Below, in pieces: positions 13,666 through 20,639 of a stretch of DNA of 20,639 nt. Each line of letters opens with the position of its first letter. The stretch's first letter is position 1. The notes under the pieces were generated by a model that was not told where the DNA came from, did no database searches, and was given only the letters and a program-made list of their open reading frames with translations. This DNA is from Clostridium sp. GTDB taxonomy: Bacteria > Bacillota > Clostridia > Clostridiales > Clostridiaceae. The position numbers and the translations under genes are program-made. The DNA is taken from the NCBI GenBank assembly GCA_018372555.1, contig JAHAIU010000030.1, positions 1 through 20,639 on the forward strand, read 5' to 3'.

Positions 13666-15312
13666 TTATTCTACAGCTAATAAGAAGTAGTAAAGAGGTT
13701 GTGCACCTTCATAGCATTGAACATCTAAATCAGGATACTTTTCTTCAAGCTTTTCAGTAAAACTTTCTGCTTCTTCTTCAGAAATATCACTTCCATAGAA
13801 AATAGTAATAAGTTCACTATCTTCATCTATCATTTCTTCTAATACTTCTTCAGCTACCTTGCAGTGGCTTTCTCCTACCTTCTTAATTTTACCTTCTACT
13901 AAACCTAGCATATTTCCTTCTTTAATCTCAATTCCATCCATTTCTGTATCTCTAACAGCATATGTTACAGAACCTGTCTTAACCATCTCCATAGCTTCTT
14001 TTAAAGCTTCTTCATTTTCAGCTACTTCATTTTCAGGGTTAAACATAGTTACACAAGTTATCCCTTGAGGTATTGAAGTAGTTGGTATAACAATAACATT
14101 CTTATCAGAAATTTCAGCAGCTTGATTTGCTGACATTATAATGTTTTTATTATTTGGAAGAACAAAAATATTCTCAGCATTTAGGTTTGCTATACATTCC
14201 ATAATATCTTGAGTAGATGGGTTCATAGTTTGACCACCTTCGATTACGTAATCTACACCTAAATCTTTAAATATATTTGTAATACCATCTCCCATTGCAA
14301 CAGCAACAAAGGCATATTTTTTAGCTTCTTCTACTTCTACAGCAGCTTCAACATTTTGATCCTTAAGCTTATATTCTTCTTTACTTAAAAGAACTTCCCT
14401 ATGTTCTTCTCTCATATTATCTATTTTTATCTTAGATAATTCACCTAATTGTACTGCTTTTGCTAATACTGCTCCAGGATCGTTTGTGTGAATATGAACC
14501 TTTATTACATCTTCATATCCAACTACTACTTGAGAATCTCCCATAGGTATTATATCATCTCTAAACTTTTCTGCCTTACTTGCATCAGCTAAAATGATAA
14601 ATTCAGTACAGTATCCAAATTTAATATCTATATCTTCAGTACCTTGAGCACCTTGCATCTTAGCTTCTGATGGTTTTATATCTTTAATTTCTGCCTTTAT
14701 ATCATTCTTTAATGCATCATACATTCCATTTAATATAATGTATAATCCCATTCCGCCTGAATCTACAACCTTAGCTTTTTTTAAAGCTGGTAATAATTCT
14801 GGTGTTTTATCAAGCATAACCTTTGCTTCTGTTACTATAACATCCATCAGCTCTACTATATCTTTTTTATCTGTTTCAATAGCAGCTTCTGCTGCAGCTC
14901 TTATAACAGATAATATTGTTCCTTCAGTAGGTCTCATAACTGCTTTGTAAGCAGCTGCGCTTCCTTCTTTAAATGCAATAGCAAGTTCAACAGCATCTAC
15001 TGATTCTTTTCCTTCTAATCCCTTAGAGATACCTCTTAAGATTTGAGATAAGATAACTCCTGAGTTACCTCTAGCTCCCATTAAAGCTCCTTTAGCAAGC
15101 TTCTTTGAAGTTTCTCCAATAGAACTAGAATTTAAGCCTTCTATTTCCTTAACTGCTGCCTTAAAAGTAGCTGACATGTTAGTACCTGTATCTCCATCTG
15201 GAACAGGGAATACATTTAATGCATTAACATATTCACTTTCTTCTAATAATCTATTGCTACCGTTAACAACCATGTTATAAAAATCATGGCCATTTATAGT
15301 CTGATATTTCAT
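13666..15312 (-). CDS. fakA: Fatty acid kinase, ATP-binding subunit FakA (DAK2 domain protein)
   Basis: FakA is the kinase half of the FakAB system: with a FakB protein carrying a fatty acid it makes acyl-phosphate, which PlsX and PlsY use for phospholipids. The 548-residue length fits. The N-terminal DAK2 domain (about 1-200) has FPVPDGDTGTNMSATFKAAV, with the aspartates of DGDTGTN (39-45) binding magnesium-ATP, GARGNSGVILSQILRG and RPTEGTILSVIR. The C-terminal part carries KFGYCTEFI (about 230), VKVHIHTNDPG-like residues and a YxxxAVAMGDG region related to DegV folds. AGGAGG lies 7 bases from the ATG. It follows asp23 by 11 bases; the pair equals yloU-yloV of Bacillus. No FakB gene is in this window. 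Confidence 0.95.
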   Translation of the reverse strand: MKYQTINGHDFYNMVVNGSNRLLEESEYVNALNVFPVPDGDTGTNMSATFKAAVKEIEGLNSSSIGETSKKLAKGALMGARGNSGVILSQILRGISKGLEGKESVDAVELAIAFKEGSAAAYKAVMRPTEGTILSVIRAAAEAAIETDKKDIVELMDVIVTEAKVMLDKTPELLPALKKAKVVDSGGMGLYIILNGMYDALKNDIKAEIKDIKPSEAKMQGAQGTEDIDIKFGYCTEFIILADASKAEKFRDDIIPMGDSQVVVGYEDVIKVHIHTNDPGAVLAKAVQLGELSKIKIDNMREEHREVLLSKEEYKLKDQNVEAAVEVEEAKKYAFVAVAMGDGITNIFKDLGVDYVIEGGQTMNPSTQDIMECIANLNAENIFVLPNNKNIIMSANQAAEISDKNVIVIPTTSIPQGITCVTMFNPENEVAENEEALKEAMEMVKTGSVTYAVRDTEMDGIEIKEGNMLGLVEGKIKKVGESHCKVAEEVLEEMIDEDSELITIFYGSDISEEEAESFTEKLEEKYPDLDVQCYEGAQPLYYFLLAVE

Positions 15313-15323
15313 CTTTTTACCTC

Positions 15324-15671
15324 CTAGACTCTAACTGCTTGAACATTTACTGTAACAGATGAAACTTTTAATCCAGTAAAGTTTTCCACACTATAGCGCA
15401 CCTTTTGTATAATGTTGTTTGCTATTTCTGAAATTTTTGTACCATATTCAACCATAACAAATAATTCTACCACTAATTTATCTTCATTAACTTTTAGCTT
15501 TACACCTTTACTTAAATTCTCTATTCTCATTAATTCCCATAGTCCTTCTGTTGCGTTCTTAGAAACCATTCCTACTACGCCGTAGCACTCCATAGTAGAT
15601 AAACCTACTATCTTAGCAAGCACCTCTTCAGAGTAATGTATATTTCCAAGTTCATTTGAATATCCTACCAT
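15324..15671 (-). CDS. Asp23/Gls24 family protein (YloU type)
   Basis: This 115-residue protein is of the Asp23/Gls24 family, small cytoplasmic or membrane-associated proteins linked to cell envelope stress in Gram-positive bacteria; the molecular role is not known. Family features are GNIHYSEEVLAKIVGLSTMECYGVVGMVSK at the N-terminus, LSKGVKLKVNEDKLVVELFVMVEYGTKISEIANNIIQKV in the middle and SVTVNVQAVRV at the end. It lacks a signal peptide or membrane helix. AAGGAGG precedes the ATG. It leads a two-gene operon with fakA, an arrangement conserved through Firmicutes, and it is divergent from rpmB with a promoter in the 240-base gap. Confidence 0.93.
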   Translation of the reverse strand: MVGYSNELGNIHYSEEVLAKIVGLSTMECYGVVGMVSKNATEGLWELMRIENLSKGVKLKVNEDKLVVELFVMVEYGTKISEIANNIIQKVRYSVENFTGLKVSSVTVNVQAVRV

Positions 15672-15705
15672 ACAGAATCCTCCTTAATATATATCTATAC
15701 AATAT

Positions 15706-15734
15706 ATTTTATATTACCTTCATTTATTATTCAA
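15706..15734 (-). promoter_or_regulatory. SigA promoter of asp23-fakA
   Basis: Minus-strand TTGAAT (15729-15734), a 17-base spacer and TAAAAT (15706-15711) lie 35 bases upstream of the asp23 ATG. Spacing is ideal and both hexamers match well. Confidence 0.65.
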
Positions 15735-15825
15735 GTAAATATTACATAGGTTATTATATGAAGATTACTAAAAAGATATGAAAATGTCTATTTTAAAAGT
15801 TTTTTTGCTTTTTTATTATTTTTCC

Positions 15826-15855
15826 TTGCTTTTCTAGTATATCCTATGTTAAAAT
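15826..15855 (+). promoter_or_regulatory. SigA promoter of rpmB
   Basis: TTGCTT (15826-15831), an 18-base spacer and TAAAAT (15850-15855) lie in a T-rich tract. The leader from about 15862 includes a small GAAGA/TCTTC hairpin (15871-15888) ahead of AAGGAGG. The T-rich upstream DNA could act as an UP-like element. Confidence 0.6.
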
Positions 15856-15910
15856 TTAATCTGTCCTATTGAAGAGAAATTTATCTTCAAAAATAAGGAG
15901 GTGTTTTCAA

Positions 15911-16102
15911 GTGGCAAGAAGATGCGAAGTTTGTAACAAAGGGGTTGTATCTGGAACTCAATACTCCCACTCACATCGTCAATCAAAGAGAACTTGGGCT
16001 CCTAACATAAAGAGAGTAAAGGCTTTAGTTAATGGAACACCAAAGACAGTTCATGTATGTACAAGATGCCTTAGATCTGGCAAGGTTCAAAGAGCAATAT
16101 AA
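15911..16102 (+). CDS. rpmB: 50S ribosomal protein L28 (zinc-ribbon form)
   Basis: L28 is a large-subunit ribosomal protein. The correct start is GTG 15911 (MARRCEVCNKG), 9 bases after AAGGAGG; an in-frame ATG at 15869 would read through the ribosome binding site and add 14 residues absent from the family. The 63-residue product has SGTQYSHSHRQSKRTWAPNI, the L28 signature, and two CxxC pairs, C5/C8 and C50/C53, marking the zinc-binding type, as for the L32 encoded here. It stands alone on the plus strand between asp23 and spoVM with its own promoter and terminator. Confidence 0.97.
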   Translation: MARRCEVCNKGVVSGTQYSHSHRQSKRTWAPNIKRVKALVNGTPKTVHVCTRCLRSGKVQRAI

Positions 16103-16110
16103 GTTCAAAT

Positions 16111-16144
16111 AAAAAATGCAATTGTTAATTCAATTGCATTTTTT
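16111..16144. terminator. Bidirectional terminator shared by rpmB and spoVM
   Basis: AAAAAATGCAATTG (16111-16124) and CAATTGCATTTTTT (16131-16144) form a 14-bp perfect stem with a 6-base loop. U-runs follow on both strands, so it can end rpmB on the plus strand and spoVM on the minus strand. Confidence 0.9.
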
Positions 16145-16168
16145 ATTTTATTTATTTTTTCCTATGTA

Positions 16169-16240
16169 TTATCTTTTTCTTCTAAAAAATTTTATAAGAT
16201 TAGATAAAAATCTCGGTAATTTGATTGCTATTATTTTCAT
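16169..16240 (-). CDS. spoVM: Stage V sporulation protein M, membrane-curvature-sensing peptide
   Basis: SpoVM is a tiny amphipathic helix that recognises the curved outer forespore membrane in the mother cell and anchors the spore coat base protein SpoIVA. This 23-codon frame (ATG 16240, TAA 16169) encodes MKIIAIKLPRFLSNLIKFF then RRKR. Against the 26-residue Bacillus peptide, which as I recall starts MKFYTIKLPKFLGG, it shares M-K, the IKLP block with the key proline at position 9, and FL; the rest is a basic amphipathic helix. GTGAGGG precedes the ATG. It sits between thiN and rpmB, exactly the Bacillus position, and a SigE-type -10 box lies upstream. Size alone explains why it would escape routine gene calling. 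Identity rests on sequence, size and gene order together. Confidence 0.93.
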   Translation of the reverse strand: MKIIAIKLPRFLSNLIKFFRRKR

Positions 16241-16272
16241 TTACATCCCTCACTAATGTCTTATTTATATAC

Positions 16273-16300
16273 ATAGTATGCAGAGATATAAAAATCAGTG
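16273..16300 (-). promoter_or_regulatory. Candidate SigE promoter of spoVM
   Basis: Minus-strand CATACTAT (16273-16280) matches the mother-cell SigE -10 consensus CATACAnT closely. The -35 at the right distance, CACTGAT (16294-16300), is weak. Predicted transcription would start about 25 bases before the spoVM ATG. Confidence 0.5.
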
Positions 16301-16316
16301 ATTAATATTATTAATC
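16300..16316 (-). terminator. Dyad at the thiN stop codon, weak terminator
   Basis: GATTAAT-ATT-ATTAATC is a perfect 7-bp dyad covering the thiN stop, with ACTGATTTTTAT following on the minus strand. The stem is all AT except its ends and the loop is only 3 bases, so termination would be leaky; it also borders the spoVM promoter. Confidence 0.3.
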
Positions 16317-16946
16317 TTTTGTATAAAGTACTAATATTATTCCACTATCAAAAGATATATCTATATAATCTCCTAAAAATTCATTTGAAGTAGTTAATCC
16401 ATCACCTAATCTTAATAAATGATTATTTAAATCATATTTTGAATTTTTAATGCTAAAATTCTTTACTTCCTCACTATATGCATGGAAAGAAATTGTATCC
16501 CCTGGATTTCCTTTTAACGAAATATTCTTATCTGTTAAAAACATTAAATTATTATCATCAATAATTCTTGCATTAACTCCCTTACTTAAAGCCTTCTTTA
16601 AAAGACCAATATTACTTAAAGAATGATCATATCTTGTCCCAGTAGCTCCTAAAAGCACTATATCATCAGGATTATTTTCTAAAGCTAAGTTAAAGGCAAT
16701 TTCAGTATCTGTATAATCTTTTTCTTTTTTAAACTTTATTTTCTTTTTAGCCTTCTTTTCTATAACATTTATAATGTTCATATCTGCTGAATCAAAATCC
16801 CCTAAAATAACATCAGGTATTATTTCATATTTATATAAGACTTCGCAACCTTTATCTGCTCCAATTATAAAGTCAGCATTTTCTACTTCTCTTAATAAAA
16901 TTTCTTTAGAAGGAGCTTTTCCACCAGAGACAATTACTATCTTCAT
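16311..16946 (-). CDS. thiN: Thiamine diphosphokinase
   Basis: ThiN transfers pyrophosphate from ATP to thiamine, giving thiamine diphosphate, the cofactor of enzymes such as pyruvate:ferredoxin oxidoreductase. The 211-residue protein has the family motifs GADKG (29-33), PDVILGDFDSAD (44-55), KEKDYTDTEIAFNLAL and VLLGATGTRYDHSLSNIGLL, and a C-terminal beta-rich part with PGDTISFHAYS and GLTTSNEFLGD. Its start lies 4 bases after the rpe stop and uses GAGGG in the end of rpe, so it is translationally linked to rpe and rsgA. The rsgA-rpe-thiN order equals Bacillus cpgA-rpe-yloS. Confidence 0.95.
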   Translation of the reverse strand: MKIVIVSGGKAPSKEILLREVENADFIIGADKGCEVLYKYEIIPDVILGDFDSADMNIINVIEKKAKKKIKFKKEKDYTDTEIAFNLALENNPDDIVLLGATGTRYDHSLSNIGLLKKALSKGVNARIIDDNNLMFLTDKNISLKGNPGDTISFHAYSEEVKNFSIKNSKYDLNNHLLRLGDGLTTSNEFLGDYIDISFDSGIILVLYTKD

Positions 16947-16950
16947 TGCT

Positions 16951-17595
16951 CTACCCTCTAATAGCTTCTATATTTTCTTTAAGTTTTCCATCTCCAAATA
17001 TTGCAGAGCCCGCAACTAAAACATTTGCTCCAGCTTCAATTATTGCCTTAGAATTATTTCGATCTACTCCACCATCTACTTCAATAAGTAAATCTTTATT
17101 TACATTTAAGCTCATTTCTTTAACTTCTTTTATCTTATTTATTGAATATGGAATAAACTTTTGTCCTCCAAAGCCTGGATTTACAGACATAATAAGTACT
17201 AAGTCTAACTTTTCTATTATATCTTTCAATACTGTAGTTGGCGTACCTGGATTTAGTGAAACCCCTGCTTTTACGCCTTTAGATTTTATATAATCTATGG
17301 CTCTATCTATATGCTTTTCTGCCTCATAATGAATAGTTATTATATCTGCACCAGCTTCTACAAATTCATCTATATATCTTGATGGATTTTCTATCATTAA
17401 ATGAACATCAAAAACTTTATCAGTTTTATTTCTAATAGATTTAATAACTGGTAGTCCTATAGATATATTAGGAACAAAATTTCCATCCATTACATCTATA
17501 TGTATGAAATCTGCACCTGCCTTATCTAATTTTTTTATTTCTTCACCTAACTTTGAAAAATCAGCTGATAATATTGATGGTGATATTTTTACCAT
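16951..17595 (-). CDS. rpe: Ribulose-phosphate 3-epimerase
   Basis: Rpe interconverts ribulose 5-phosphate and xylulose 5-phosphate in the pentose phosphate pathway. The 214-residue TIM barrel shows ISPSILSADFSKLGEEI, IDVMDGNFVPNISIG with the metal-binding aspartate, FDVHLMIENPSRYI, ITIHYEA, VSLNPGTP, VLIMSVNPGFGGQKFI and EVDGGVDRNN, all canonical. The ATG overlaps the rsgA stop (AAATGGTAA) and uses GGAGGA within the rsgA end, which implies coupled translation. thiN follows after 4 bases. Confidence 0.98.
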   Translation of the reverse strand: MVKISPSILSADFSKLGEEIKKLDKAGADFIHIDVMDGNFVPNISIGLPVIKSIRNKTDKVFDVHLMIENPSRYIDEFVEAGADIITIHYEAEKHIDRAIDYIKSKGVKAGVSLNPGTPTTVLKDIIEKLDLVLIMSVNPGFGGQKFIPYSINKIKEVKEMSLNVNKDLLIEVDGGVDRNNSKAIIEAGANVLVAGSAIFGDGKLKENIEAIRG

Positions 17596-18458
17596 TTGTT
17601 CTTCCTCCTGTCTAATAGCTCTTCTAATATTCTAATATAGAAACTATATCTATATTCATTTATTTTACCTTCATGAGCAGCAGCTTTTACCGCACATTGT
17701 GGTTCCTTGTTATGAAGGCAACCTCTAAACTTGCAATTATGATTATATTCCTCAAACTCTGGGAAACAATATCTTAGTTCATCTTTATCAATAAAACTAA
17801 TATCTATATTTGAGAATCCTGGGCTATCTACTAAATATCCATTTTCGATTTCAATAAGCTCACTATGTCTAGTTGTATGCTTACCTCTTCCTATTTTATC
17901 AGATACCGCTCCTGTTTCCATATGACTTCTATCAATAAGAGTATTAATTAAAGTCGACTTCCCTGCTCCTGAAGGTCCGCATAAAACAGTTACCTCTGAT
18001 TCTAATCTTTCTTTTAATAATTCAATTCCTATAGCCTTCTTTGCATTAATAAATAATACATCATATCCTATATCATTTATTTTCTTTTTAACTTCTTCCT
18101 TTTCTTCATTAGTTGCTAAATCCTCTTTATTTAAGCATACTATGGACTTAATATTATTATGTTCACATAAAATTAAGAATCTATTTAAAAGGTCAAAATT
18201 AATATCTGGAGTTTTAATTGCAAAAACTACAAAAGCTTGCGTAACATTTGCAACAGTAGGTCTTATAAGTTCAGAAGATCTTTCTAAAATATCTTCTATT
18301 ACTCCCTTTCCATTAGAGACATTTATTATTACATTATCACCAACCATTGGTTTCATATCTTTATGCCTAAACTTGCCTCTAGCTTTACATTCAATTACTT
18401 CTTCCTTAGTTTTAACATAGTAAAACCCACCAATTCCTTTAATTATTTTTCCTTCCAT
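17589..18458 (-). CDS. rsgA: Ribosome small-subunit assembly GTPase RsgA
   Basis: RsgA (CpgA/YloQ) is a circularly permuted GTPase that checks late maturation of the 30S subunit. I start it at ATG 18458 (MEGKIIKGIGGFYYV), 5 bases after GGAGG; an ATG 27 bases earlier would translate through that site. The 289-residue product has an N-terminal OB fold, then the GTPase motifs in permuted order: G4 NKED (110-113), G1 GPSGAGKS (161-168), G3 DSPGF (211-215), and a C-terminal zinc site C242, C247, H249, C255. It has its own promoter after the prkC terminator and overlaps rpe by 7 bases. In Bacillus this protein is a substrate of PrkC, encoded next door. Confidence 0.97.
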   Translation of the reverse strand: MEGKIIKGIGGFYYVKTKEEVIECKARGKFRHKDMKPMVGDNVIINVSNGKGVIEDILERSSELIRPTVANVTQAFVVFAIKTPDINFDLLNRFLILCEHNNIKSIVCLNKEDLATNEEKEEVKKKINDIGYDVLFINAKKAIGIELLKERLESEVTVLCGPSGAGKSTLINTLIDRSHMETGAVSDKIGRGKHTTRHSELIEIENGYLVDSPGFSNIDISFIDKDELRYCFPEFEEYNHNCKFRGCLHNKEPQCAVKAAAHEGKINEYRYSFYIRILEELLDRRKNKW

Positions 18459-18489
18459 AATTCCTCCATATAATTTTATCTTCATAATT

Positions 18490-18519
18490 ATAATAAACAG
18501 ATTTCCCTAAAAAATGCAA
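18490..18519 (-). promoter_or_regulatory. Likely promoter of rsgA-rpe-thiN
   Basis: Minus-strand TTGCAT (18514-18519), an 18-base spacer and TATTAT (18490-18495) fall between the prkC terminator and rsgA. A perfect TATAAT overlaps the -10 three bases further on, so the exact register is uncertain. Confidence 0.5.
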
Positions 18520-18523
18520 ATAA

Positions 18524-18557
18524 ATTTTATAAAAAAGAATCAGCACTAGGCTGATTC
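18524..18557 (-). terminator. Rho-independent terminator of prkC
   Basis: GAATCAGC (18537-18544) and GCTGATTC (18550-18557) form an 8-bp stem with a 5-base loop, followed on the minus strand by TTTTTTATAAAATTT. It starts 4 bases after the prkC stop. Confidence 0.92.
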
Positions 18558-18561
18558 CCAT

Positions 18562-20535
18562 TTATTGATTATTGTTTCCGTTGTTATTACCATTATTATT
18601 GCCACTATCATTTTGTTTCTTCTCTGTTGTAAGAGTTACAGCTCCACCTTTTTTCACTTCTTCTGGTGTAAAGCTTGTTACTATTGCATCATCATCACTT
18701 GAAGATCCATCTGCAAAATTAATTGATAGCCCTAACTTTCCAAGTGTAGCCCTAGCATCTTTTACAGACATACCTGCTTTTATATGTTCAGATACATCTA
18801 TAGTTGGCTCTACAAACTTCCAAACCGTCAAAGTAATCTCTGAGCCTTCTTTAACCTTACCAGAATTAGGATATTGTTTTAATACTTTTCCATCCAAATC
18901 CTGATTGTTAGTAGTTTCATATTTTATCTCACCTACCTTTAGCTTTAGTCCTTCTATAGTAGCCCTAGCATCAGATTCACTTTTATCTTCCACATTAGGT
19001 ACATCTACCTGTATAAATTCTGGACCTTCACTAACAGTAATCTTTATACTTGTTTTCTTACTTACTTTTACTCCAGATTTAGGACTTTGTGAAATTAAAT
19101 AATCTTTTTCAATAGAATCATTATATTCTTTAACTATTTCATAGTTAGTTAGCCCTAACCCATCTAATGTACTCTTAATATCATTAACATTATAATCCCT
19201 TAAATCAGGCATATTTATTTCTTCTTCCCCAGCAGATACTACAACCTTAATTACAGTTCCTTTTTTAACCTTTACTCCAGCTTTAGGATCACTTTCAAGA
19301 ATTGTATTTTCTGGCTTATCACTTTTTTCTGTTTTACTAATCTCAAGTTTTAATCCAAGCTCTTCTACTTCTTTTTCTGCATCATCAAATAACTTATCTT
19401 GAAGTTTAGGAACAACTATATCACTACTACCAGCCCCACCAGCTAAAAAGAATCCTATAGATGCTAAAAGTAATACCCCTACTGTAATTCCAATAGATAC
19501 AAATATTTTTTTCTTAGTATTCTTCTTTTTATTTTTAGGCTTCTCATCTTCATCAAAGTCATCATAATCTTCATCATCATATTCTTCATCATAGTCATCA
19601 TCCTCATAATAATCGTCTTCTATAGTAGAGCTTTTATTATCTTTAACATTAGAAATAGGCGCCATTATAATAGTGCTATCATTATTTGTGTTTATAGCAC
19701 TTCCGATTACAACATCAGGATTTTCTTGAATCTTTTGAAGATCTTGAATCATTTCCTTTGCATTTTGATATCTCTTTATAGGCTCTTTTTCGATAGCCTT
19801 AAGTATTAATTTATTTAAACTATCTGGAATAGCAGAATTTATATTTTTAGGAGGTACAGGCTCTTCTTGAAGATGCTTTAAGGCTACTGTTACAGGTGAA
19901 TCTCCCTCAAAAGGTAGTCTTCCTGTTACCATTTCATATAATACTATACCAAAAGAATAAATATCTGATCTAAAATCAATATAAGTTCCTTTTGCTTGTT
20001 CTGGTGAAAGATAATGCGCAGAACCAATAATACTTGTAGTATTTGTTATAGTTTGAGAATCTGTGGATTTAGCAATTCCAAAGTCTGTTACTTTAACTTC
20101 TCCATTTTCAGTAACTAGTATATTTTGTGGTTTTATATCTCTATGAATTATATTATTCCTATGTGCACAATCTAAAGCTTTTGCAATTTGAAGCGCTATT
20201 TTTATTGCAGTATTATAAGTTAATTTGCCACTATAATTTATTAATTCTTTAAGAGTTTTTCCAGTTACTAGCTCCATAACTATATAATCAATATCCTCTT
20301 GAGTTCCTACATCTAAAATATTAACTATATTAGCATCAGATAAATTTGCTATTGCAGTAGCTTCTCTTTTAAATTTTTGAGCAATATCTTTATTATCTGC
20401 AAATTGTTTCTTCAATATTTTCACAGCTACAAATCTATTAAGCTTATTGCATTTAGCCTTATAAACTTCAGACATTCCACCTTCGCCTATTTTTTCTAAT
20501 AGTTCATATCTTCCGCCTAAAACTATTCCATTCAT
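18562..20535 (-). CDS. prkC: PASTA-domain serine/threonine protein kinase
   Basis: PrkC is a membrane kinase that senses muropeptides or lipid II and signals in cell wall control and spore germination. The 657-residue protein has a Hanks kinase domain (about 8-270): glycine loop GEGGMSEV (17-24), Lys39 in VAVKI, catalytic HRDIKPQN (131-138), DFG (151-153) and an activation loop rich in threonine (STDSQTITNTTS). Next come an acidic, tyrosine-rich stretch (306-331), a lysine cluster and one membrane helix (about 344-366), then four extracellular PASTA repeats (about 373-436, 440-504, 510-572, 578-638), the last rather divergent. The tail is an Asn/Gly repeat (NNNGNNNGNNN). GGAGG precedes the ATG, which overlaps the stop of the phosphatase gene (ATGA). 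Confidence 0.97.
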   Translation of the reverse strand: MNGIVLGGRYELLEKIGEGGMSEVYKAKCNKLNRFVAVKILKKQFADNKDIAQKFKREATAIANLSDANIVNILDVGTQEDIDYIVMELVTGKTLKELINYSGKLTYNTAIKIALQIAKALDCAHRNNIIHRDIKPQNILVTENGEVKVTDFGIAKSTDSQTITNTTSIIGSAHYLSPEQAKGTYIDFRSDIYSFGIVLYEMVTGRLPFEGDSPVTVALKHLQEEPVPPKNINSAIPDSLNKLILKAIEKEPIKRYQNAKEMIQDLQKIQENPDVVIGSAINTNNDSTIIMAPISNVKDNKSSTIEDDYYEDDDYDEEYDDEDYDDFDEDEKPKNKKKNTKKKIFVSIGITVGVLLLASIGFFLAGGAGSSDIVVPKLQDKLFDDAEKEVEELGLKLEISKTEKSDKPENTILESDPKAGVKVKKGTVIKVVVSAGEEEINMPDLRDYNVNDIKSTLDGLGLTNYEIVKEYNDSIEKDYLISQSPKSGVKVSKKTSIKITVSEGPEFIQVDVPNVEDKSESDARATIEGLKLKVGEIKYETTNNQDLDGKVLKQYPNSGKVKEGSEITLTVWKFVEPTIDVSEHIKAGMSVKDARATLGKLGLSINFADGSSSDDDAIVTSFTPEEVKKGGAVTLTTEKKQNDSGNNNGNNNGNNNQ

Positions 20536-20639
20536 ATTTGCACCCCTCCTCCAAATAACATTACAGTTATATTGTCTCTTCCACCATTAGCCTTTGCTTC
20601 TTCTACTAACTTCTCACATATAACTTGTAATTGATTTTC
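20532..20639 (-). CDS. prpC: PP2C-type serine/threonine phosphatase, C-terminal end only
   Basis: The last 35 codons of a gene that continues beyond the window end read ENQLQVICEKLVEEAKANGG then RDNITVMLFGGGVQI. The GGRDNITV block is the final PP2C motif, whose Asp helps hold the metal pair. The stop TGA overlaps the prkC start in the sequence ATGA, so the two are translationally coupled. Paired phosphatase and PASTA kinase genes are a standard arrangement (prpC-prkC in Bacillus, stp-stk in cocci); the phosphatase reverses the kinase. Confidence 0.92.
   Translation of the reverse strand, partial: ENQLQVICEKLVEEAKANGGRDNITVMLFGGGVQI

Noticed and set aside
15869..15910. Longer rpmB start at ATG 15869
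   Set aside because: It would translate the AAGGAGG site, and L28 homologues begin at MARRC; the GTG at 15911 is correctly spaced.
16774..17293. Plus-strand open frames across thiN and rpe
   Set aside because: They lie fully antisense to two well-identified genes, overlap each other and have no start signals.
1..20639. CRISPR array, tRNA, rRNA or prophage signals
   Set aside because: No regularly spaced direct repeats, cloverleaf-type GC-rich segments or phage-like genes are present; the gene order is core chromosomal.

Overview
This window is a stretch of chromosome from a low-GC, endospore-forming Firmicute, most likely Clostridium sensu stricto. The evidence is very AT-rich DNA with strong AGGAGG-type ribosome binding sites, a single-domain pta-ackA acetate pathway, the sporulation genes ylbJ and spoVM, a PASTA-domain serine/threonine kinase, and zinc-ribbon (four-cysteine) forms of ribosomal proteins L28 and L32. 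From memory, the gene order merges two blocks that lie apart in Bacillus subtilis: prpC-prkC-rsgA-rpe-thiN-spoVM-rpmB-yloU-yloV-recG-...-plsX-acpP-rnc-smc and ylbH(rsmD)-coaD-ylbJ-ylbM(tmcAL)-ylbN(yceD)-rpmF. It is core chromosome. I see no IS element, prophage, CRISPR array, tRNA or rRNA.

Layout, with most genes on the minus strand (so read from high to low coordinates): the 3' end of a PP2C phosphatase gene (20.6 kb) overlaps prkC, which ends in a strong terminator. rsgA, rpe and thiN form a tightly packed set, followed by spoVM, a 23-codon gene at 16169-16240 with its own SigE-like -10 box. rpmB runs the other way and shares a bidirectional terminator with spoVM. Divergent from rpmB, asp23 and fakA form a two-gene operon. 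recG, rsmD, coaD and a coiled-coil protein follow, converging with the plus-strand pair tmcAL and ylbJ. Divergent from tmcAL is the pta-ackA operon. Then come yceD-rpmF-plsX, acpP, rnc with an Elp3-like radical SAM gene, a 30-codon membrane miniprotein gene (341-433), and the start of smc at the window edge.

Functionally the window combines lipid precursor supply (FakA makes acyl-phosphate with a FakB partner; PlsX and acyl carrier protein handle the same acyl groups), ribosome building and RNA processing (L32, L28, YceD, RsmD, RsgA, RNase III, TmcAL), acetate/energy metabolism (Pta, AckA, with TmcAL using acetate), coenzyme synthesis (CoaD, ThiN), DNA maintenance (RecG, Smc), signalling (PrkC and its phosphatase) and sporulation (YlbJ, SpoVM).

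The points most worth a second look are: (1) an apparent one-base deletion in codon 18 of smc that cuts the protein off ahead of its Walker A motif; (2) the spoVM gene, easily missed for its size; (3) the 30-residue membrane miniprotein directly upstream of smc; (4) a pair of related ~185-bp intergenic elements (8311-8495 and 13417-13602) sharing sequence and an inverted-repeat architecture; (5) a 21-bp inverted repeat after ackA, one arm of which is built into the yceD-rpmF-plsX promoter, followed by a leader with mutually exclusive hairpins; and (6) two dyads 30 bp apart upstream of pta. I did not find a clearly new multi-gene system.
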